Made by a program: the position numbers and the translations under genes. Below, in pieces: positions 9,538 to 18,084 of a DNA stretch of 64,000 nt. The notes below the pieces were generated by a model that saw nothing but the letters and a program-made list of their open reading frames with translations, ran no database searches and had not been told where the DNA came from. The DNA lies in contig NZ_KI912148.1 of NCBI RefSeq assembly GCF_000517105.1, positions 1 to 64,000 of the forward strand. The letters are read 5' to 3'. The stretch is from Fischerella sp. PCC 9605 (lineage in GTDB: Bacteria > Cyanobacteriota > Cyanobacteriia > Cyanobacteriales > Nostocaceae). Position 1 is the stretch's first letter, and each line of letters opens with the position of its first letter.

Positions 9538-10551
9538 TTACTCAGCTGCTGCACTTGCTTTTTTGCCTTTCTTACCTTTTTCAGAACTCTTGAGGATGTG
9601 TTTTTGTGCATAAGCAGATGATTCTGCATTTGCTTGAGTCAATAATTCTTTGAGTTTATTTTCATCACTAGTAATAGCTTTGACTTCATTTAGCAGAGGT
9701 AGAAAGCCATCACCAATATAATCGGTGTGGGAAATAAACTCCTGAGTCATGAGTTCAGCAATTGCTTTATTAGCAGCATCTCGAACATCATCTTCATTCA
9801 GCGGATCGGGAGGATTAATTTTTCCTGCAAAGTTCAATAAATCGTAAATTTTTTGAGTCCACCGCAAATTGCTAATAATTTCACCATCGGCAAAAATTAT
9901 CCCAATTAATTCATTACGAACTCTACCAGTACGGGTTGTTTGTGCGCCATAGTGACGAGTTCTAAGGATATTGTTAAAAACATATAAAAATCCGGCTTCA
10001 GTAGGATCTTTGAGTGTCACAATACTAGGGAAGAAAACTTGGGGTAAGATATGATCTTGGCTATTAATTCTGCTGGTAACTTCCCCGTTTCTACTCATAG
10101 TTCCGTTCTCAAATGGTGCATTGAGGGTGAAGTTCAAGTGAGAGTCTTCAAAGGGAGTGATTGAATAAGCAGTGTCCACAACTACTTTTGATTTTTCGGA
10201 ACCAGCATCACCAATTGCAAAACCATAGAGAATACAATCAGGAGTTGTTTTGCTGAAATCTACGTTGTAGTCGCATTTTTCCCAGTCACCAATTTTATAG
10301 TTACGCAGTAATTCTCGTCCGGTTAAACGTTCTGGTGTGGATTGTTTACGTTTAAACATTGCCAAGCGGCTAATCGGTTCTTTTTGTTCAATTCCCGCAC
10401 GCACTTTGGCTTTATTTAATTCTCCATCAGTCTGAAACAATGGATAAGATTCAGTGATGCGAATTGTGATGAAATGTGCATATTTACCCATTGGTTTTGC
10501 AGGGATTTCGTTATGGAAGAATTTAGCGTCAACGGTTTTCAGAAAGTTCAT
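9538..10551 (-). CDS. csc2: Type I-D Cascade backbone subunit Csc2 (Cas7d)
   Basis: Cas7-like subunit that polymerises along the crRNA and forms the backbone of the I-D effector. I choose the ATG at 10551 (MNFLKTVDAKFF, 337 residues); the longer frame would start at TTG. Visible are the Csc2-like opening, ISRLAMFKRKQSTPERLTGREL and the TRHYGAQTTRTGRVRNE segment. The C-terminus ends in a lysine-rich SEKGKKGKKASAAAE tail. A 30-bp palindrome repeat separates it from cas10d. Confidence 0.94.
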   Translation of the reverse strand: MNFLKTVDAKFFHNEIPAKPMGKYAHFITIRITESYPLFQTDGELNKAKVRAGIEQKEPISRLAMFKRKQSTPERLTGRELLRNYKIGDWEKCDYNVDFSKTTPDCILYGFAIGDAGSEKSKVVVDTAYSITPFEDSHLNFTLNAPFENGTMSRNGEVTSRINSQDHILPQVFFPSIVTLKDPTEAGFLYVFNNILRTRHYGAQTTRTGRVRNELIGIIFADGEIISNLRWTQKIYDLLNFAGKINPPDPLNEDDVRDAANKAIAELMTQEFISHTDYIGDGFLPLLNEVKAITSDENKLKELLTQANAESSAYAQKHILKSSEKGKKGKKASAAAE

Positions 10552-10595
10552 ATTTTTATCCAAGGGTTAAGGTTATACAAAAATACGGAATCTAT

Positions 10596-10625
10596 TGTAG
10601 AGACGCGATATATCGCGTCTCTACA
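10596..10625. repeat. 30-bp perfect palindrome between cas10d and csc2
   Basis: TGTAGAGACGCGATA is followed directly by its own reverse complement. The same family, with another core, occurs at 21944-21973 and 30486-30515. In the cas mRNA it would form a 15-bp hairpin between the cas10d/cas11d stop and csc2, where it may affect mRNA processing or stability. Confidence 0.9.
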
Positions 10626-10628
10626 TAT

Positions 10629-11126
10629 TTAGGCTGCATCATCAACATCTAAATCAGGAATATCTTCGGATTCTGCTTGCGGAAGGTTCTTGCGTTCTTC
10701 ATCATCTGCGAGGCGATAAAGGTATTCACAGGTATCGCGGATGAGATTGAGTTGAGTACCTGCTAAACGTGCGCGATCGCTTTTAAAACTTCCCTCAAAA
10801 ATCTCTTTGACAAAATACTTAGCAAAATCATAAACTGCTTGTCTTTCTTCTTCTGGAGTTAATGCAGGTTTCCACTTTCCCTCCACTAAAGTTAGGGTAG
10901 GTTTACCTTCTGCTGCTTTTCGGCGTACGTTATTCATTAATTTTGATAAACGTGCAGCCACAACATCTGTTAATGATTCAGCGTCACTAGCTATAGCTTT
11001 ATCAATTTTCAGAAGTACATCCGCAGCTTCATCAATGGGTTTAAGGATTGCATTGGCTTTAGCATAAGAACTTTTCGCACGATAAAAACGGCGATAGAGT
11101 TCTGTTAATTCACGCAGTTGATTCAC
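10629..11126 (-). CDS. cas11d: Cas11d small subunit from an internal start in cas10d
   Basis: Inside cas10d, in the same frame, the minus strand reads GGAGGAG, five bases, then GTG (11126-11124). This is a near-perfect Shine-Dalgarno at good spacing, in a gene whose neighbours mostly have weak ones. Translation from this GTG gives a 165-residue, mainly helical protein beginning MNQLRELTELYRRFYRAKSS, equal to residues 942-1106 of Cas10d. Type I-D systems are known to make their small subunit by internal translation of cas10d, and size and position agree. Direct proof would need protein data. Confidence 0.82.
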   Translation of the reverse strand: MNQLRELTELYRRFYRAKSSYAKANAILKPIDEAADVLLKIDKAIASDAESLTDVVAARLSKLMNNVRRKAAEGKPTLTLVEGKWKPALTPEEERQAVYDFAKYFVKEIFEGSFKSDRARLAGTQLNLIRDTCEYLYRLADDEERKNLPQAESEDIPDLDVDDAA

Positions 11127-13949
11127 GGTTTCTCCTCCTGGCTCAAAGTAATGGTAAAAATCTAAATATAAGCGAGTTTTGGCAATAGATACAGTCTCAA
11201 CCTTGTCTTGTTTCCGCAACCATTTATTAAGATAGTGAAAGACATACAGTGGACTTGTTTCTAAATCCCGCGCTAAGTCTGCTAACTTACCCCAATCTGG
11301 ATCGCCATCCTTTTTACGGTTGACTTCTAGGTGAATTGAGTAAGCAGCAGTTAGTGTATTTAATGGTGAAAACTCTCCCGATTTACGAGGTAAGATACTA
11401 TCTAAGCGATAATTATCTTTTTTAATCAGAGAATGAATCGCTTGATGTTCGCCATCTAATAACGCCGTTTCTTCAAATTCTGCACCACTAATAAATGGTG
11501 GAACTGGTGACTCGGATGCAACAACTTTTACATCCATAACTAGCGGTAAGGTTAATGCTAGCCATGCAGGCGTTACCCAAGATTCAGTGTCTGTTGGTTC
11601 TCTTCCTGGGGGTAATCCTAAGAAGAAAAATGTTAGAGTTTCCTTTTCTGGAAAACTGATTTTAAAAGTGCGATCGTCATCTGGTTGTAAATTCTCTTTA
11701 ATCAGCAGCGTATCGACTTGCTGATAATTTTGAATGCTGAATTTTGCTATTTGTTGATCGGTGATGAAATGCTTTCGCAACTCAGCATCAAATCGCGTTC
11801 TCGCGAATTGATTGTAGGCTAATTGCAAAAATTTATTGGTTTCAGGTGTAAAAAAGTAGGTGGGATAAAGATAAAGATAGCGATATTTGCGGCTTTCAAA
11901 ATCTCCACCAATAGCATTAGTTTGATTCATTAAAATCTGTCTCAACATGATTTCAATTGACCAAATTGAGCAGATTTGCCGTTTTGCAGCCTGCGCGTTA
12001 AATAAAATCTGACGGTTGCTGTAAACTTGTGGTGCAAATAAAGTTGCTGACTCCATCTGTTCAGTGACAGTATAAGCAGAACTCGACATTGCACAAACGC
12101 TTTCTCTTCCTCTTCCCGTTACTTTTGCGGCATTGTAACGTTTTAATTCCAGTAAAAATGGTTCGGTTTCTGGTGCGAAAACTGCTCCTGTTGGTAATGA
12201 TATTACACGCTTAACGTAGGTTTTTAAATCCTCCCAACCATCCGGAATATCTTGAAAATTATCGACAATTGGCTGAATTAAACTTGCAGCATGATTTACC
12301 ATTCCTCGCATAACTTCCAAGATTTCAGCAAAATCTTTACCGGGATGCTTGCGGAAATACTGTGCTGCAAGATAGTACCAATCAAGCGGAACACCACCAG
12401 TTTTCTTTAGGAATTGAATTTGTCTGACTGCTGGTATTTCTTCTGACAATTCTAAGTATTCAGCTAGCTTTTGAGTTAAATCTAACTCTGGAGGTATTTT
12501 TCTTTTTGCTTTTGGTAATTCTTTTTGTGCTTCATGAACTCGTTCCCGCCAAGTACCCCAAATTCCCCGACACAAAATATCGCCAAATTCAGCCAAGCGG
12601 TCAATGCGAATGTCGTTGATAAATTGTAGATTTAAATTTTCAGGCAATTCGCCTTGGGTTTGATAGCTTTGTAAACTCTCACTACGCTTCCCACTCGCAG
12701 CATTTTTTGCATCTGGAAGTAATCTGCAAGCTGCATCAATACTGACTTTCATTAATCCGACAACATCAAAAAATAGCCAGTAATAATCAGCAAACTTTAA
12801 ACCCTTCCCATCGCGATTAAATCCAGTTTGTCTTTCGCCTAACTTCTCAGCACAAAGACTTTTGATTTTATCAACAACACCTTCAGGAATTGTATCAGTA
12901 GTAATGGTTGGTGCATTTGTATTCGCTAGGTAGACAACACCATCAGGAAGATAAAGCAACGGTGTATAAAATTCTTCTGGGTGTGCTTCAATTAATGAAT
13001 TGTTGAGGATATTAGTAAGAACACCACGATTTTCTGAAAGGGAATGGTATGTGAGTTTTAATTGATGGTTACTGAGTCTGCTAATTAGATTCGGTAAACG
13101 ACCAGTTTCTACATCTCTAGGATGTTTGATGACAGAAGCAAATAAATCAGATAGTGAGACTAGGTCGATTAAAACCTGTCGAATTCTACTATCTATCCTT
13201 TCATCATCTAAGGTTTTTAATCCACGAGTAGCAAGACCTAAATCGGAGTCGTGTTTAACACCAGAATTATTACTAATTTCGATGAGATCGTCAATAAAAT
13301 CTTGCCAATCATCACCTAATAAATAATGCAAGCCAAAGTCTAGTATTTTCTTGGTGATGTATCCACGTCCTAAATTGGGTGCATCTGTTTTTTTCGGAGG
13401 TTCTAATTCCCAATCTCTTTCAGCTATATTATTCTCTATCAACCATGCTTTATAATCAGGAAACTTTTCATAATCATGCAGTAGATAGGAAGCAATGAAA
13501 ATACAAACTTGTAACTCACCACAGTTACGTTTAACTGGATTAGTTACACTAGATTTTTGCAATTCCTTGATAATTCGATAGGTGGGAAATAATCCATTCA
13601 GTAAATGAGCTACTATGGATTGATCACCTGCATTTCTGCTGCTATCAACAGGAGGTTTACCTTCACAAGCACGTTTGGCATTAATTTTTGGAACTGTGAC
13701 ATCAAAGAACTTACCACCCTTCGCAGTTGCACCCGCTAACTGTTGAATGAGATTGGGTAAGACATATTCTGCAAACTTTTCTAAAATTGTATCTCCTTGA
13801 TTATCTCTCGATTTTTTCACTGCTTGTTTGAACAAGCGTATTGTTAGCAGTTCTTTTTTTATCGGCGATTCATCATCGTCATCATCTGTGGAATCAAAAT
13901 CTGGTACATATTCCGGTAAATCATCAAAATTATCTTCAAAGTCTGTCAT
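10629..13949 (-). CDS. cas10d: Type I-D large subunit Cas10d (Csc3) with HD nuclease domain
   Basis: Large subunit of the I-D effector. I start it at the ATG at 13949 (MTDFEDNFDDLPEYVP, 1106 residues), which has AGAGGAAA upstream; a longer frame to 14069 would run into a MITE. After a strongly acidic N-terminus (20-27) comes the HD nuclease domain with LLHDYEKF (His158, Asp159), the nuclease that I-D Cas3' lacks. The middle is the Cas10-like palm region; a GGDFES string lies near residue 679 but no GGDD cyclase motif was seen. The last 165 residues are helical and are also made separately as Cas11d. It ends in an acidic tail. Confidence 0.94.
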   Translation of the reverse strand: MTDFEDNFDDLPEYVPDFDSTDDDDDESPIKKELLTIRLFKQAVKKSRDNQGDTILEKFAEYVLPNLIQQLAGATAKGGKFFDVTVPKINAKRACEGKPPVDSSRNAGDQSIVAHLLNGLFPTYRIIKELQKSSVTNPVKRNCGELQVCIFIASYLLHDYEKFPDYKAWLIENNIAERDWELEPPKKTDAPNLGRGYITKKILDFGLHYLLGDDWQDFIDDLIEISNNSGVKHDSDLGLATRGLKTLDDERIDSRIRQVLIDLVSLSDLFASVIKHPRDVETGRLPNLISRLSNHQLKLTYHSLSENRGVLTNILNNSLIEAHPEEFYTPLLYLPDGVVYLANTNAPTITTDTIPEGVVDKIKSLCAEKLGERQTGFNRDGKGLKFADYYWLFFDVVGLMKVSIDAACRLLPDAKNAASGKRSESLQSYQTQGELPENLNLQFINDIRIDRLAEFGDILCRGIWGTWRERVHEAQKELPKAKRKIPPELDLTQKLAEYLELSEEIPAVRQIQFLKKTGGVPLDWYYLAAQYFRKHPGKDFAEILEVMRGMVNHAASLIQPIVDNFQDIPDGWEDLKTYVKRVISLPTGAVFAPETEPFLLELKRYNAAKVTGRGRESVCAMSSSAYTVTEQMESATLFAPQVYSNRQILFNAQAAKRQICSIWSIEIMLRQILMNQTNAIGGDFESRKYRYLYLYPTYFFTPETNKFLQLAYNQFARTRFDAELRKHFITDQQIAKFSIQNYQQVDTLLIKENLQPDDDRTFKISFPEKETLTFFFLGLPPGREPTDTESWVTPAWLALTLPLVMDVKVVASESPVPPFISGAEFEETALLDGEHQAIHSLIKKDNYRLDSILPRKSGEFSPLNTLTAAYSIHLEVNRKKDGDPDWGKLADLARDLETSPLYVFHYLNKWLRKQDKVETVSIAKTRLYLDFYHYFEPGGETVNQLRELTELYRRFYRAKSSYAKANAILKPIDEAADVLLKIDKAIASDAESLTDVVAARLSKLMNNVRRKAAEGKPTLTLVEGKWKPALTPEEERQAVYDFAKYFVKEIFEGSFKSDRARLAGTQLNLIRDTCEYLYRLADDEERKNLPQAESEDIPDLDVDDAA
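11127..11138 (-). promoter_or_regulatory. Internal ribosome-binding site for Cas11d
   Basis: On the minus strand GGAGGAG (11138-11132) precedes the in-frame GTG by AAACC. The codons encode Gly-Gly-Glu-Thr, so the signal is compatible with both reading uses. Confidence 0.8.
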
Positions 13950-13996
13950 GAATCTTTTTCCTCTGATGCAAATGGTTGATATTTTTGAACTTTTCG

Positions 13997-14163
13997 GGCG
14001 TTGCATAAAATGGGGATGAATAATGAACCGCCATAGACACGTAGTGGCTTCCCGAAGGGTAGACGCCATAGACGCGCAAGCGGCTTCCGGAACGGTAGAA
14101 TGCCAAGAATTAAGTTTTTCAATTCAAAGAGAAAATAAAATCATCCCGCAAATATGCAACGCC
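13997..14163. mobile_element. MITE-like element inserted in a toxin gene
   Basis: A 167-bp element with inverted ends: GGCGTTGCATAAAATGGGGA on the left and the complement-type TCATCCCGCAAATATGCAACGCC on the right. The flanking octamers ACTTTTCG and GATTTTCG match at six of eight bases, fitting a decayed 8-bp target duplication. Its inside contains the dispersed GCCATAGAC/GGCTTCC motif twice. It has no coding capacity. Related ends occur at 17551 and 44220. Confidence 0.75.
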
Positions 14164-14188
14164 GATTTTCGTCTAATTTGATATTCAC
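14164..14188 (-). pseudogene. 5' stump of a DUF5615-type (PIN-like) toxin gene
   Basis: GTG overlaps the TGA of the DUF433 gene (GTGA). It opens a frame reading MNIKLDEN, the usual N-terminus of DUF5615 PIN-like proteins, which normally sit directly after DUF433 genes. After eight codons the frame enters the MITE at 14163. Beyond the MITE only about 50 bp remain before cas10d, so the rest of the gene is gone. The family call from eight residues plus context is an inference. Confidence 0.55.
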
Positions 14189-14445
14189 TTTTTTATTTCC
14201 TGGTGAGTACCAATAGGAATTTCAACAAAACAATCTCTTGCCATTTCTGCACCATAGGCAATACATGCTAAAATATCCTCTTTTTCAAGACCTGGATATT
14301 CTTCTAAAATTGCTTCCATTGTCTCCCCTGCGGCTAATAAATCAAGAATCAAAGATACTGGTATGCGATGTCCTTTAATTCGGGGTTTGCCAAAACAGAT
14401 ATTTGGATCGATAGAAATTCGGTAAAGTAAATTATCATTACTCAT
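14185..14445 (-). CDS. DUF433 family antitoxin-like protein
   Basis: Small helix-turn-helix protein of the DUF433 family, antitoxin-like partners of DUF5615 PIN-type proteins. I choose the ATG at 14445 (MSNDNLLYRISIDP, 86 residues, GAGG upstream) because the family core ISIDPNICFGKPRIKGHRIPV follows at once. An earlier ATG at 14496 would overlap the cas3' end by 23 bp. LDLLAAGETMEAILEEYPGLEKEDI is the expected HTH-like stretch (given here as a continuous region of about residues 37-61). It lies in the cas operon between cas3' and cas10d, and its toxin partner is broken. Confidence 0.85.
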   Translation of the reverse strand: MSNDNLLYRISIDPNICFGKPRIKGHRIPVSLILDLLAAGETMEAILEEYPGLEKEDILACIAYGAEMARDCFVEIPIGTHQEIKK

Positions 14446-14473
14446 AAAGCTTTGCCTCGAAACGCCTATAGTT

Positions 14474-16582
14474 CTAACATATCCATCCTTCATCATCCTT
14501 GGGTTTCCAATACCAAGTTAGGGTTTCTAACAACAACGCATCCTGTCCAAAGGCTATGGAATACCAGGAACCTCGATTTTCAGGTTCGTTGGTGAGGGGG
14601 TAAACTTGAAAGTGCATTGGTAGCCTGAGGATGGCGCGTAAATAATTGCGATCGCGATCCGAAATAAAGCACACTAATTTACGCCGACTTACTGCATCAC
14701 TTATTTGTTGGATACCATAACCGTGGGGTTGGCAAATCTCCAAATCTTTAAGAACTTGCACCTTACTGGTTTTCGCCAATTCGCGGATATTTCCTGGATA
14801 GTAAAAATGCCAATCTTCCCGCACTTCTCGAAAATCTTTTAACTTCAAATAACACAAAGCTTTTTCAAATCTTTTGGTTGTTACCCCTGTTTTCTTCGCT
14901 TTTTCTATGAAGCTTTTTTCATCCCACAACTCAAAAATAAAGTTGCTGAGAATACCAGGAAGGTTATACATTTTAAACCTATCCACTTCTGGTTCATCAG
15001 GATTAGTTAAATCGTAAATTGCACAATCTAATTGACTACTACCTCTAAAACTCCTCGCCTCATCAATAATTTTTGTTTTCCCTTCACTCTGACAGCGATA
15101 AAACTGTCCGTTCATTTGTTTTATACTAATTTCTAACGCTTTTTGAATATCAGTACCAAACTTTCTCGCCACATCGGGATATTTTTCTCTCATGTGCGAA
15201 TTACCTTGCAGCTTAGAGTAAATGTAAGCTGACTGTATCCCACCCCATCGCTTCGGATATCTTTCAAATTCATTTCTGTCTATCCACGAACTACGAATAG
15301 CGTTCGTAAAAGTTATCCGGTCATAAGTTTCACCCTCCTGTAATGGATGGGATTGCTCTTCAAATAACCTCGCAACTAAAAAATTCGGAATTAATGCATA
15401 AGCTTGATAGGTATCAAATCCTTCATGTCTGCCAAGTCTACCAAAACGCTGAATAAAATTACCCGCATCCGCAGCTTCAAAAACTAAAAAATTAATCTTA
15501 AAATCAACTCCCACATCAATTGTTGAAGTCCCAAGGAGTAAATCAGCTTCTGCAACTGAATCTCTTTTTTCTGTTTCCCCTGTTAATCCCGTATTTTCTC
15601 TCACCTGCCATCGCGGTTCAAAAATAGCCTTAAACTTAGGCAATAATTTTTTCACTGCTGCGATCGAATTGAGAATAATTGCACCTTTACTGTTGGGATA
15701 GTCCTGGAAAAATTTCAGAATAACTTTTTCAGCATTTTCTTCTAGCCATTCATAAGTTGAACGCAAATTCGGTTCCAAACCTTGGGGAAAAGTTAAATTT
15801 ATTGGCTGACTAATCTGTCGCCAAGCTTGATTTTCAGTATCAGCATCAAATTTATATGCACCAACATCTACCGGGTTAATAATTTTTGGTGTTATTCCAG
15901 CGTTTTCTAGAAAGCCTTGTAATAATTTATTCGGTGTAGCAGACAGAAATAGAAATTTCTTTGGGTCGTTTGCTGTATTTTTAATTAGCAGGATAGTATT
16001 AATTACACTCGCAATCTGTGGAGAGGAAAAGATATGAAACTCGTCGTAAATAAACAGTTTGTATCTCTCATCAATTCGGCGAAATAACCTATCTGGGTTA
16101 TCTATCTTACCTCGCAGATAGTAGAAATTATGAATGTAGTGAAATAGGTCTGGGTTAGTTAAGAGTATTTCATACAAAGTCGAAATATTATCAAGTCCTT
16201 CCAGCTTAGAAGGTAACTTCCCCGTATTTACATAGTCTTCCAAAACCGCTGCTGTAAGGCGGTGTATCTGCGGATCATACTTTGGCTGAAACTGCGCCTT
16301 ATACCCTTGTACCTGTTTTTCTTGATCGCGCGCCAGTTCATTTGTTGGGTACATTGCTAAAGTGTACGTACGATTATTCATCGCTGACAGAAAAGCGGCC
16401 AAACTCTTGCCATCACCAGTCATCGCCGTGTTGAAGATGACTTCAATATTTGGATCTTGTAGTGCTTTAAAAGTTTCGACTTGATGCCAAGAAAGCGACC
16501 AATTCTCAGGTAATTTCAAACCTTGAGGCGTCGACACAGTTTGGGAATATACAGGCTTAAGCGAAATACTGTAATTGGACAT
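14474..16582 (-). CDS. cas3: CRISPR-associated helicase Cas3', type I-D
   Basis: SF2 helicase that unwinds target DNA after Cascade binding. It lacks an HD domain, which is the I-D arrangement (HD is on Cas10d). I take the ATG at 16582 (MSNYSISLKPVYS, 702 residues); the frame stays open to 16648. Walker A TAMTGDGKS lies near residue 70, the DEFH box in LFIYDEFHIF near 192, SATP in FLFLSATPNK, and motif VI QRFGRLGRHEG near residue 385. It is the first gene of the minus-strand operon and divergent from the WYL gene, with 97 bp between starts. Confidence 0.95.
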   Translation of the reverse strand: MSNYSISLKPVYSQTVSTPQGLKLPENWSLSWHQVETFKALQDPNIEVIFNTAMTGDGKSLAAFLSAMNNRTYTLAMYPTNELARDQEKQVQGYKAQFQPKYDPQIHRLTAAVLEDYVNTGKLPSKLEGLDNISTLYEILLTNPDLFHYIHNFYYLRGKIDNPDRLFRRIDERYKLFIYDEFHIFSSPQIASVINTILLIKNTANDPKKFLFLSATPNKLLQGFLENAGITPKIINPVDVGAYKFDADTENQAWRQISQPINLTFPQGLEPNLRSTYEWLEENAEKVILKFFQDYPNSKGAIILNSIAAVKKLLPKFKAIFEPRWQVRENTGLTGETEKRDSVAEADLLLGTSTIDVGVDFKINFLVFEAADAGNFIQRFGRLGRHEGFDTYQAYALIPNFLVARLFEEQSHPLQEGETYDRITFTNAIRSSWIDRNEFERYPKRWGGIQSAYIYSKLQGNSHMREKYPDVARKFGTDIQKALEISIKQMNGQFYRCQSEGKTKIIDEARSFRGSSQLDCAIYDLTNPDEPEVDRFKMYNLPGILSNFIFELWDEKSFIEKAKKTGVTTKRFEKALCYLKLKDFREVREDWHFYYPGNIRELAKTSKVQVLKDLEICQPHGYGIQQISDAVSRRKLVCFISDRDRNYLRAILRLPMHFQVYPLTNEPENRGSWYSIAFGQDALLLETLTWYWKPKDDEGWIC

Positions 16583-16679
16583 ATCCTTAAATAGTGTCCG
16601 TAAGTTGTTGTTAAATCCTATATTGGCACTCAAAATAGAGATTGACAAGATATGTCCATATAAATGTGTCCGTATAAAA
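16577..16679. promoter_or_regulatory. Divergent cas3'/WYL control region with TGTCC boxes
   Basis: The 97-bp gap and its edge hold four related boxes: GGACATA (16577-16583, inverted, over the cas3' start), GTGTCCGTA (16594-16602), ATGTCCATATAAA (16652-16664) and GTGTCCGTATAAA (16667-16679, ending at the WYL start). The last two form a direct repeat with a 15-bp period. A TTGACA hexamer lies at 16642-16647. This looks like an operator array for the WYL protein. The assignment is inference from position. Confidence 0.55.
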
Positions 16680-17561
16680 ATGAGTCGAAAAGGTCAGTCG
16701 ATAACACTGTCACTTGGCGATCGCGATAAAGCCGAGTTAGAAAACCTAGCGCGGGAATTCGGCATGATGTGGGGCGATCGCCCAAACATCTCTAAACTAG
16801 TAGAAGCGATCGCTCGTCATCACCTAACCATCGGTAAAAATCACGATTGGTCAGAAACACGCATTAGAGCGTTAGATACAGCGATGCGTGCATTAACTGA
16901 CATTGGTGAAAATGAGCAAGCGCAAGAAATTGCTAAACTACTTCTAGAACGCAGCGAACTATCAATACCACTGCGAACTGAAATAGAGCGTTTTTTAGAA
17001 AACTTACCTCCACCTTGGCGTTTGGAAATTGATCGTTTTATCCTGCGTCATCAGCCTTTTCAACTTTCCTATCAAGACGCAGCACAGCGTTTGTGGAACT
17101 TCACCGTCCGTCACGCTAAAGTTACACTCCACGAAAAACGTCAATACCTCGATTGCTGGTGCGAAGAGACTGAAGGAAATCTAGATATAGAAGAATTACG
17201 AAACAACTGGAGTCTGCGTTTAGACAGAATCCAAGATGCTGCTGTCATACCAATTTCTGGTGAGTGGCGTTCTCGGTTGGTAGAGATAGAGGTAGAAATG
17301 CACTTATTCAATGGTTTAGCCTTTGCTTATCAAGCCAAACCGGAAGACATAACAAATGAGTGGCTACCAGATAGACAACGGGTGCGGCGAGTTGTCAGGC
17401 GCATATCCAGTACCTTTTGGTTTATCCGAGAAGTCATGCAGTATGCACCAGATTGCGTAATTGTATCACCAGAAAGCGTGCGATCGCTCGTTCGTGAAAA
17501 ACTCAAAACCCTTTGTCAACGATATGATTCAGAGGAGACAGAAGAATTTTGGCGTTGCTGA
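16680..17561 (+). CDS. WYL-domain transcriptional regulator of the CRISPR locus
   Basis: A 293-residue regulator starting at ATG 16680 (MSRKGQSITLSLGDRDKAEL). An N-terminal ribbon-helix-helix/HTH-like part (about 1-55, with LGDRDKAELENLAREFGMMW) precedes a middle helical region and a WYL-type C-terminal domain (about 125-280), where ERFLENLPPPWRLEIDRFI and KRQYLDCWCEE are visible. WYL proteins next to cyanobacterial CRISPR-Cas loci act as transcriptional repressors or sensors. It is divergent from cas3'. The last codons and the stop (TGG CGT TGC TGA) come from a MITE end, so the native C-terminus was probably different. Confidence 0.82.
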   Translation: MSRKGQSITLSLGDRDKAELENLAREFGMMWGDRPNISKLVEAIARHHLTIGKNHDWSETRIRALDTAMRALTDIGENEQAQEIAKLLLERSELSIPLRTEIERFLENLPPPWRLEIDRFILRHQPFQLSYQDAAQRLWNFTVRHAKVTLHEKRQYLDCWCEETEGNLDIEELRNNWSLRLDRIQDAAVIPISGEWRSRLVEIEVEMHLFNGLAFAYQAKPEDITNEWLPDRQRVRRVVRRISSTFWFIREVMQYAPDCVIVSPESVRSLVREKLKTLCQRYDSEETEEFWRC

Positions 17562-17577
17562 ATAATGGGATGAATGA
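17551..17577. mobile_element. Single MITE end at the WYL stop codon
   Basis: GGCGTTGCTGAATAATGGGA plus TGAATGA matches the inverted end of the elements at 13997 and 44220. I found no partner end downstream, so this looks like a one-ended remnant. Confidence 0.6.
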
Positions 17578-18084
17578 GGCTGACGCACCAGACACGGGGA
17601 ACTCACCAGTCCCCACGACATACAAATATGAGTAGAAACCAGAAAAATGTAAACCAATTGACAGAATAATAATTTTTGTTAAATATTAATATTATTAATA
17701 ATCTAGTTTCAAAGTACCGACCTATATGTTTAAACGTTAGAAATAACAAACACTTGAGTAACAGGTTTTTCTTAAAGGTAAGATATGCGGGCATTACTGA
17801 AGATGGAAAAATTAACAAAATTTATCTTTCGCTCGTGATGAACAACTTTATAAAAGTATTTGTGAAATGTATAGATAATCAAGATTTAAATTAGGCTCGG
17901 TCAAGTTATTAAGCATAGAATATCTTCCAATTGGATGCTAAGTCCGAAATAGATGTGGGTGGTTAATACGGCAATTCAAATTTATATTTTGCCGAAAGAA
18001 TGCGGTAGTGAGTGGTGGATCAAGAGGACACATCCAGGGGAGACTTGAGCCAAACATCTCAACGAGTAAAGTGGCAATAGCCTT
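17562..18084. other. Intergenic region before cnfR
   Basis: About 520 bp. The left part has a GC-rich dispersed repeat (CACGGGGAACTCACCAGTCCCC, a short inverted motif around 17594-17615); the rest is AT-rich with no convincing gene on either strand. It should contain the cnfR promoter; I see no clear one. Confidence 0.4.

Noticed and set aside
11890-11930. GGDF-like string in Cas10d as a cyclase site
   Set aside because: Only GGDFES is seen, not the GGDD pair; type I-D Cas10d is not known to make cyclic oligoadenylates.
13950-14069. 40-codon N-terminal extension of cas10d
   Set aside because: The extension would begin inside the MITE and has no family similarity; the ATG at 13949 has AGAGGAAA before it and the acidic start fits.
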